Positions 57,431 through 64,000 of a DNA stretch of 64,000 bases are shown one piece after another. Below the pieces are notes generated by a model, which saw only the letters and a list, made by a program, of their open reading frames with translations, was not told the origin of the DNA and did no database searches. The position numbers were made by a program, and so were the translations under genes. The stretch comes from Petaurus breviceps papuanus (taxonomy: Eukaryota > Chordata > Mammalia > Diprotodontia > Petauridae). The stretch is taken from the NCBI GenBank assembly GCA_028583685.1, contig JAMXIF010000015.1:57839591-57903590 (forward strand). Reading direction: 5' to 3'. Every line of letters starts with the position of its first letter. Position 1 is the stretch's first letter.

Positions 57431-58596
57431 GCTGTTATTAATACTATTTTACATGTAATTGGGAAATAAGATATATAGGCACTGGTTCACAGTGATCCAC
57501 CATGCCCTACTGGAAAAGTTGAAAGGGGTATGGGAGAAAATATGGGAGAGAGCAGATTGGAGGAGGGGATATCCTGTGGGACTGCTATTTTGGGGCAATG
57601 GGTAGGGGAAAAACAGGGAGAAAATTTGCAACTCCAAATCTGGTGGAAATGAATGATGTATATCAGAAAAAAATTTTTTTTTAAATATACATGTATGTAT
57701 GCATATATTTACATATTTATTTTCTTCAACTATCTTCATACTAAGAAAAGTCTCATGAGTTACAATTATCATTTTTCCATGTAGGAATGTAAATAGTTCA
57801 ACTTTAGCAAGTTCCTTATGATTTCTTTTTCCTGTTTAACTTCTTATGCTTCTCTTGCTTCTTGTATTTGAAAGTCAGATTTTCTGTTCAGCTCTGGTTT
57901 TTTCTTCAAGTATACTTGAAAGTCCTCTCTTTCATTGAATGACCATATTTTCCCCTGAAGCATTATACTCAGTTTTGCTGGGTAGGTGATTCTTGGCTTT
58001 AATCCCAGCTCCTTTGCCCTCCAGAATATCATATTCCAAGCACTTTGATTCCTTAATGTAGAAGGTGATAGATCTTGTGTTATCCTGATCATGGTTCCAC
58101 AATACTCAAGTTGTTTCTTCCTGGCTGCTTGTAATATTTACTCCTTGACCTGGGAACTCTGGAATTTTGTTATGATATTCCTAGTTTCCTTTTTGGGATC
58201 TTTTTCAAGAGGCAATTGGTGAATTCTTTAAATTTCCATTTTGCCGTCTGTTCTAGAATATCAGGGCAATTTTCCTTTGAGAATTTCTTGAAGGATGATT
58301 TGTAGGTTCTTTTTTTTATCATGGCTTTCAGGCAGTCCAAATAATTTTTAAATGATCTCTCCTGGATTTATTTTCCAGGTCAGTAGTTTTTCCAGTGTGA
58401 TATTTCACATTGCCTTCTATTTTTTCATTTGTTTGGATCTGTTTTATAGTATCCTGATTTCTCATAAAGTCATTAGCTTCCATTTGCTCCAGTCTAATTT
58501 TGAAAGAATTATTCTCTTCAGTGAGTTTTTGAAATTCCTTTTTCATCTAGGCAAGTTGACTTTTTAAGGCATTCTTCTCTTCATTGGCTTTTTGAA

Positions 58597-58732
58597 ATTG
58601 GGGTTAAGTAACTTGCCCAAGGTTACATGGCTTGTTTTTTTGTGCGGGTGTTAAGTGTCTGAGGCCGGAACTGATCTTGGGTCCTCCTAACTATGGGGCC
58701 AGCACTTTACTCGCTGCACCACCTAGCTGCCC
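58597..58732 (-). repeat. Marsupial tRNA-derived SINE inside copy G
   Basis: Reversed SINE (gttaagtaacttgcccaagg to ccacctagctgccc) in the coiled-coil part of ORF1 of G. It lacks a clear T-tail and a flanking duplication, so it may be tail-trimmed. Confidence 0.82.
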
Positions 58733-60499
58733 AGAGTTAGTCTGTTTTTTATGGTGTTATTTTCTTCAGTATTTTGGGGGGTCTCCTTTAGCAGGCTGTT
58801 GACTCACTTTTCATGATTTTCTTGCATCATTCTCATTTCTTCTTCCCAATTTTTCCTCCACTTCTCTTAACTTGATTTTCAAAAACCTTCTTGAGCTCCT
58901 TCATGGCCTGTTACCAGCTCATAGTTTTCTTGGAAGCTTTTGATGCAGGAGTTCTGACTTCATTGTCTTCTTCCCATTCCATGCTTTGCTCCTTTTTGCC
59001 CCCAAAAAAGGATTCTGTGGTCTGATTGTGCTTCCCCTGTTTGCTCATCTTGCCAGCTAAATACTTGACTTTTGAGCTCTTTGCCATGGTAGAACTCTGC
59101 TTCCAGAGTGGAGAGCTTTGTCCCAAATTGCTGGGGTTTTCACAAATGTTGTCAGAGGTGTGAGGAATGCTCCCTCTCTACACAAACCATTCTGGCACAC
59201 TGGCGTTTCTCACCCCAGGACCGTCGCCCAAGACCACAACCCAGATCCAAGCAGGTTAAAGCAAGAGCCATTACCCTCTGAATGGTCTCTTGGTCCCCCT
59301 ACAATCTGCAGGCCAGGAGCTTCAGAGGCAGGCACATAGTAGCTGCCACACCCCTGAAACCTTGCCCCAGGAACAGGGGTGGAATGTGCTCTTCAGTCAC
59401 CCAGTTCCAACAGAGTCCCACACTGACCTTTTATTTTCTCTTTAGCATTTATGGGTTGAGAAGTCTGGAAACTGCCACAGCTGCTGGTGATTCACTCTCC
59501 TAAAGTCTGCTCCTGCTATTTGACTCTTAAAATGCTTTTTGAGCTCTTCCAAGATGGGTTTTTGGGCTTGAGACCAATTCATATTCCTCTTTGAGGTTTC
59601 AGATGTAGAGATATTCACAACATTGTTCGCTTCTGGTTTTGTGTTTTGATTTTCCCCGTCTCCATAGAAACAGTCTTTGGTCAGTGTTCTTTCTTGCTAT
59701 TTGCCTATTTCTTGACTTTTAAAGTTGAACTTTGCTTCTGGGGCACAGGGGGCACTCCAAGCTTGTGCTGGAGGCCAGGGGCAGGGTCACTGACTTTGTC
59801 TGCTGGGACCTCAGGTGCTGGAAGCTGGAAGCTGTAGGGGTCTGCTAGCTTACCTGGTGGTAAGTTGGAGTTCTAATGGTGTATCAGCGTTTGCTGAGGC
59901 CAGGGATTTTTATGCATTTCCCTGGGGCTACATTCAATCATGTGGGGGTCCAGCCTGCTTGCCCAGGGCTGTCCTGGAGCATGTGGAGGCTTACCCCCCT
60001 GCCCGTGGCTGAGTCGGAACACAGGGAGATCTGACCTCTAGAGGAAACCTTCCCACCAGGGGCTTTGCTGAAGCACTGGGAGGTCTGCTGCTAGAGGATG
60101 CCTGCCTAACTGGGGCTGTGCTGGCATGTAGGGTGGTTCTCTCAGCTAGAGTTTGAGGGTTCCCTTGGCAATGCTAGAGTACATGGGGGTCCTCGTGTTG
60201 GTGTTTGCCTACTCCACTACCCTGGGGCTCAGGATCTCCTGCTGCTTTGCTGAGCTGGAGTTTGTTGCTGGCTTGCTGGGATGCTTCCTGTCTTGGAATG
60301 CACTTCCCTTTTACCCAAGTGAAATAGATCTTTCTTCCTGTTCCTGCAAGTTTCCCCAGTTAAAAGACTGTTTTACCCTGTCTTTCTGCTGACTCCATTG
60401 TTCAGGGATTTTCCTGAGGTGCTATTTTCTCTTTTTTTCAGAGGTCAGTAAGGGAGAGTGACAGTGACTTGCTATTTCTTCTGCCATCTTGGCTCCCAG

Positions 60500-61170
60500 A
60501 AGTCTCAAGCCCATTTCTGCTTTCATAGCATCTCTTGTAGATGCCTGTTTCTCTCCTGTGACCCTGCAGCCATCTTGGTGCTCTCCCTTATTACCTCAGA
60601 ACTGGACTATTGCAGTAGCCTGCTAGTTGGTGTCTCTTCATGTCTCCCCACTTCAGTCCATCCTCCACTTAGCTCTTAAATTGGCCTTCCTAAAATTCAA
60701 GTCTGACTATACCTCTCCTTTTCCTCAATAAACTCTCCTAGTTCCTTGTTATCTCCAGGATCATATATAAAATCCTCTGTTTGCCTTTAAAGCCCTTTGT
60801 GACCCAACTCCATCCTACCTTCACAGCCCTCTTAACATCTTACTGCCTTTCAGTGACAATGGTTTCCTTGTATGAAATACTGCATCTTCTGACTCCCAGA
60901 ATTTTTTCACTGGTTAGCCTCCATGCTTGGAATGCTTTCCCTTTTCATCTCTGCCTCTTAGCTTCCCTGACCGTCTTCAAGAATTAAAGTCCCATCTTCT
61001 CCAAGAAGCCTTTCCTTGGTCTCCTTAACACTAAGGACTTTCATCTGAGATTGTTTCCATTTTATCCCATATGTATATTGTTTGTAGGTAGGTGGTTGCA
61101 TGTTATCTCCTCCATTAGACTGTGAGTTTCTTGAAAACAGGGATTGTTTAGTAGAGCACTTGATCAGTCT
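60500..61170 (+). repeat. L2 LINE 3' region
   Basis: The words cctcagaactggactattgc, gtagcctgctagttggtgtc, cctttaaagccctttgtgac, ttagactgtgagtttcttga are in L2 order. L1 H abuts its left side. Small open frames inside it are by-products. Confidence 0.82.
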
Positions 61171-61304
61171 TAATTGAGTGGGTGGTGTCAGAGGGGGTTC
61201 CATAAAGGAGGTAGTATTTATTTGAAGACCACTGTTACACCCTCACCTATCAGTCTTCTCTTCCCCAGGCTAAATATTCCCAGTTATTTTAACTGATTAG
61301 AGGC

Positions 61305-61400
61305 CTTGTGAAGTAATGGATAGAGTGACAGTTTTGGAGGTAGGTTCAGATTCTGCTGCTGGTTCATATAAGCACATACTAGCCATATGTAGGAGGAAGG
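61305..61400 (+). repeat. MIR-like SINE remnant
   Basis: Words ggccttgtgaagtaatggat and ggttcagattctgctgctgg fit a MIR head; the core is lost. Confidence 0.45.
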
Positions 61401-61419
61401 AAGAAAGAAAGGGAGGAAA

Positions 61420-61680
61420 CAGGAATTTATTAGGTTCCTATTTTGTGCTAGGCACTGTGCTAAATGCTTTATGAATATCTCATTCAGTCCTCACAACAAC
61501 TCTGAAAGGTAGACACCCCAATTTTATAGTTGAAGAAGATGAAGCAAAAAAAAAAAAAAAAGGTTAGGTAGGTGCTTTGTCCAGAATCACACAACCAAGA
61601 AATTTCTGAGGCAGGATTTGAACTCAGGTCTTCCTGACTGCTGACCGAACCCTCTATCCACATAGTCACATAGCTATCTA
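61420..61680 (-). repeat. MIR-family SINE with A-run
   Basis: Reversed MIR order (gtgctaggcactgtgctaaa, cctcacaacaactctgaaag, tgaactcaggtcttcctgac). A run of 15 A (61546-61560) lies in the core. Confidence 0.75.
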
Positions 61681-61689
61681 GGGTGCAAG

Positions 61690-62050
61690 GGATTCCACAG
61701 TAGAAGACAACATAAAGTTGAATTAACTATTTAGAGTCTTGTTTGGGAAGGGAGGAAGGTATAGCCAGAGCATCAGTATCAGTCTTCAGAAAGCACTGAA
61801 GGGTAGAGGGACTGGTGTTCATGGAGAGGATAGAAGAATACATTTAGAAAGATTAGAGTACAGGAAGAAATAGAGTGATCGAGATTGTGGTCAGAGAGGA
61901 ATTTCAGAATTTTTGATCATTTAAATAGAATACTCATGGGCAGTGGTTTGGTCAAGTGTCTGATCTTTCCCTGTGTGTGATTGAGGTGGAATAAATATAT
62001 GGGTTTTAGAGATTGAGAACTAGTTAACAAAATTGTGAAGGCTTTTGTCA
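61690..62050 (+). other. Intron 2, perhaps old L2/L3 repeat
   Basis: Words gagtgatcgagattgtggtc and ggtttggtcaagtgtctgat recall an old interspersed repeat. Assignment is weak. Confidence 0.35.
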
Positions 62051-62079
62051 ATTAGTGCCTAATTTCCTTCTGTAATGTC

Positions 62080-62480
62080 TTAATAGATCTCTGCCTCCAG
62101 TCTTTCCCAGCTCTAATCCATTTTATACATTGTCACCAGGTTGATGTTTCTAAAATATCAAATTATATTTTTGTTACTTCCTTGCTGAAAGACCTGGGAT
62201 GCCTTCCTACTCTATCCTTGATTACCTGTCCACCACGATCTCCATCTGTACCTGATATTTCACTGTTGAGTTCTTCAGTGTTCCTGCACACCAATTCTTT
62301 ATCTTCAAGACTTTACTCAAGCTTTTCCTTCTCTCCTTCACAGCTATCCCCTAAATCCCCCAAAGTCAGAATGTTGTCTGTGTATGTTTAGGGCTCACTT
62401 CAAGCCTAAAATGATGCCTTCTGATTCCAACTGACAACATTTACTTTCTCTGAATTCTTGTAATAGTTACTGTCTTTATG
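62080..62480 (+). repeat. L2-like LINE fragment
   Basis: Words tccattttatacattgtcac, caggttgatgtttctaaaat, cagtgttcctgcacaccaat fit the L2 3' part before the tail. Confidence 0.55.
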
Positions 62481-62484
62481 CCTG

Positions 62485-63056
62485 ACTTTGACAAAGTGAT
62501 GGGCTGTCTTATCTGACAGTTTATCTCACTGATTTATGTCTGTATGACTTTTCTCATTAGTGATAATTCTGAGCAATGGTTCTTACTTTAGTCACAAAAG
62601 ACTCCTCTCCTTTGTAACAAATAAGCATAGTCAAACTAAACAAATTTATGTTACCTCTCTGTCAGGAGATGGACATGCTTTATCACAGGTTCTCTGGAGA
62701 GATAGTTGATAATATCTTTGAACAGCATTCTTAAGTCTTTCAGAGTTATTTTTCATTTAAATGTTGTCCTTGAAAAACTAGATATCCTGGTTCTACCCAC
62801 TTTATTTTGTATCAGTTCTGTGGAATCTTCTTTTTTATCATTTCTTATACAGTGCTGCAACATTCTGTTACATTCTAATACCACAATGAGCTCTGCTCCC
62901 CTTCCAAATCCTTCTCTTTCAAAACTCCACCACCTCCCATCTTAGATTATGGTTCTTTTCTTTTCTTTTTTCCTTTTTAGTACCCCTTTCAGGATCAGGA
63001 AGTTTGTTTTGCTTGTGACTAGTCTTTCCTAATTGAGATTTTTTTTTTCTCTCTAG
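62485..63056 (+). other. Intron 2, nothing recognised
   Basis: No repeat family or exon signal recognised. Confidence 0.4.
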
Positions 63057-63070
63057 ATTCCATTACTTTT

Positions 63071-63235
63071 TAAAAATTATTTTTGGATGGGGGGAAAGCA
63101 ATGCAATTGGGATTAAGTGACTTGCCCAGGGTCACACAGCTAGTAAATGTGTCAGGTGTCTGGGACCAAATTTGAACATAGGTCCTGCTGAGCGCAGGGC
63201 CGATGCTCTATTCATTGTGCCGCCTAGCTGCCCCT
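63071..63235 (-). repeat. Marsupial tRNA-derived SINE
   Basis: Reversed copy ending at the head gtgccgcctagctgcccc. A 14-base duplication with one mismatch flanks it (attccattactttt at 63057-63070, attctattactttt at 63236-63249). Confidence 0.92.
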
Positions 63236-63249
63236 ATTCTATTACTTTT

Positions 63250-64000
63250 CTAAGAAATTCAGTGCGTCAAAGAATTCTAGATGCCAGAAATATTACAATT
63301 ATATGGGAAGAGGAAGGGTACAATAAAGATGCTATATTTGAAATAATTTTTTTTTATATAATATAGTGACTCCAGAAAAAGTGTCTCGGATATATTCAGT
63401 CTCAAACAAAATATCAAATGCAAGGATGTAAAAGCTTTTATTAGAGGAATTCTGAAAACCATAAGTGAAAATCTAAAAAAGTTATTATATTCATAAATCT
63501 ACACATCTGTGAGTGAATTAACATCACTCTTTCCTCCTAGTTGTGATTTATTTGATAAAAATTCTAGCCTCACTGGCATACACTCTCTGCTACCTTTGAT
63601 AGAATAGTCTTTTCTACCTAGATTCTCTATAAAACCTGGTAAAGACTTTCTTTTATTCTGGGCACCTTAAAGGAGGAAACTTCTAGATTCTATCAAGTGG
63701 CAGTCAGGCTTCCTCTTCTACCCTGAGTTCTATGATGGATTCCTCACTTCCTGCTTCATCTGTTTTCCACTACTCCTGTGGGTCTGTGGTCTCAGTGATG
63801 TCAGTGTGCCCTCTGGGGATGCACAGCACTTACCTGTTATAACTTCTCTTGTGTACCATTTGTCCATAGGTGTTCTCTCAACAGTTTATTATAAGTGTGC
63901 TCCACACTGTACTGAGAGCCTTTCTCAGGTTCTCTGGACACTTGTGACTATACCATTTAGAGCATGGATGGGCCAAGAGTTATCCTGTTCTCTCATCATA
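63250..64000 (+). other. Intron 2, window end
   Basis: No exon of ARFIP1 and no repeat was recognised here. Confidence 0.4.

Larger units (their letters stand above)
54688..57684 (+). mobile_element. HAL1-type half-L1, copy F (full length, inside G)
   Basis: A perfect 13-base duplication, atatacatgtatg, flanks it at 54675-54687 and 57685-57697; both lie in the spacer of G. It begins with G-run plus cggagtcaagatggtgg, has a 5' UTR of about 720 bases, ORF1 (55412-56645), spacer, first L1-like 3' module (ending near 57385), a (TA)n tract (57386-57425), a second 3' module and an A/T-rich end. About 3.0 kb including a nested SINE. It has no ORF2. It is in the opposite orientation to G and H. Confidence 0.92.
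54474..59517 (-). mobile_element. HAL1-type half-L1, copy G (inside H; interrupted by F)
   Basis: Two parts, 54474-54687 (spacer) and 57685-59517 (rest of spacer, ORF1 and part of the 5' UTR). It is flanked by an 11-base duplication with one mismatch, atttgattctt (54463-54473) and atttgactctt (59518-59528), both inside ORF1 of H. The 3' modules beyond the spacer are absent, and the 5' end is also short by about 0.3 kb. On the minus strand the 3' end is agaggcaaa followed by the duplication. A SINE lies in ORF1 (58597-58732). Confidence 0.82.
52680..60497 (-). mobile_element. L1 LINE, copy H (outermost, interrupted by G)
   Basis: Two parts, 52680-54473 and 59518-60497, separated by HAL1 G. 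On the minus strand: 5' end gggagccaagatggcagaag (about 60497), a GC-richer 5' UTR, the N-terminal part of ORF1, then (after G) the rest of ORF1 (to about 53640), a T/C-rich spacer of about 0.5 kb, and the start of ORF2 with the endonuclease motif VNVNGMNSPIK near 53100. It stops within the endonuclease at about 52680; the reverse transcriptase part is absent. It is the oldest element of the nest, with many lesions. Confidence 0.82.
34810..64000 (+). other. ARFIP1: ARFIP1 intron 2 (start; over 29 kb)
   Basis: It begins with the donor gtatga at 34810. The next coding exon, which in the known protein continues with DLKHSLPSG-like residues, was not found by eye up to the window end. The intron carries retroelements D to H and numerous SINEs. 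Confidence 0.75.

Noticed and set aside
16265-63240. SINE heads as tRNA genes
   Set aside because: They resemble tRNA A and B boxes but lack an acceptor stem and cloverleaf, have A-rich tails and target duplications, so they are SINEs.
34810-64000. Next ARFIP1 coding exon
   Set aside because: Looked for a splice-bounded segment coding for DLKHSLPSG-like residues; none was recognised, so none is reported.
1-64000. CRISPR arrays, operons or bacterial-type genes
   Set aside because: No regularly spaced repeats or dense coding; the sequence is clearly vertebrate.

Overview
This is vertebrate nuclear DNA, almost certainly from a marsupial. Three things point that way. There are many copies of a short tRNA-derived SINE of the type that is dense in marsupial genomes, together with MAR/MIR core-SINEs. 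The L1 elements have the marsupial type of ORF1 and 3' tail. L2 LINE 3' ends are abundant. The species cannot be fixed from the sequence alone. The window is about 97% non-coding.

Only one host gene can be supported. It is the 5' part of ARFIP1 (arfaptin-1, a BAR-domain protein that binds Arf/Rac GTPases at the Golgi), on the + strand. A CpG island of about 1.3 kb (about 6540-7880) carries the promoter, with GC boxes arranged in an imperfect array of about 50 bp and three ETS-type sites. A probable untranslated first exon ends at a strong splice donor at 7371. After an intron of about 27.3 kb, the first coding exon (34708-34809) carries the start codon in an excellent Kozak context and 31 codons that match the known arfaptin-1 N-terminus. 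From 34810 to the window end is intron 2; the next coding exon was not recognised.

Bases 1-6500 are upstream of the gene and hold MIR/MAR SINEs, AT-rich DNA, a possible solo LTR and about 1.8 kb of apparently single-copy DNA. The introns are crowded with retroelements. There are seven copies of an ORF1-only L1 derivative (a half-L1 or HAL1-type element; labelled A to G here), one older L1 (H) that still has ORF1, spacer and the start of ORF2, two 3' fragments of L1, many SINEs, L2 tails, one well-delimited solo LTR on the minus strand (33306-34257, containing the 100-base assembly gap), and two related copies of an old repeat that looks like a hAT-type DNA element.

The most interesting structure is at 52.7-60.5 kb: a SINE lies inside HAL1 F, F lies inside HAL1 G, and G lies inside L1 H, with target-site duplications at three of the four levels. 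Comparing H with the HAL1 copies shows how the half-L1 is built: 5' UTR, ORF1 and the ORF1-ORF2 spacer are kept, ORF2 is missing, and L1-like 3' tail modules follow. Two copies (C and F) share the same two reading-frame lesions in ORF1, so their common source seems to have spread with ORF1 already broken. Two copies (A and G) are cut short at their 3' end, not their 5' end, yet have target-site duplications.
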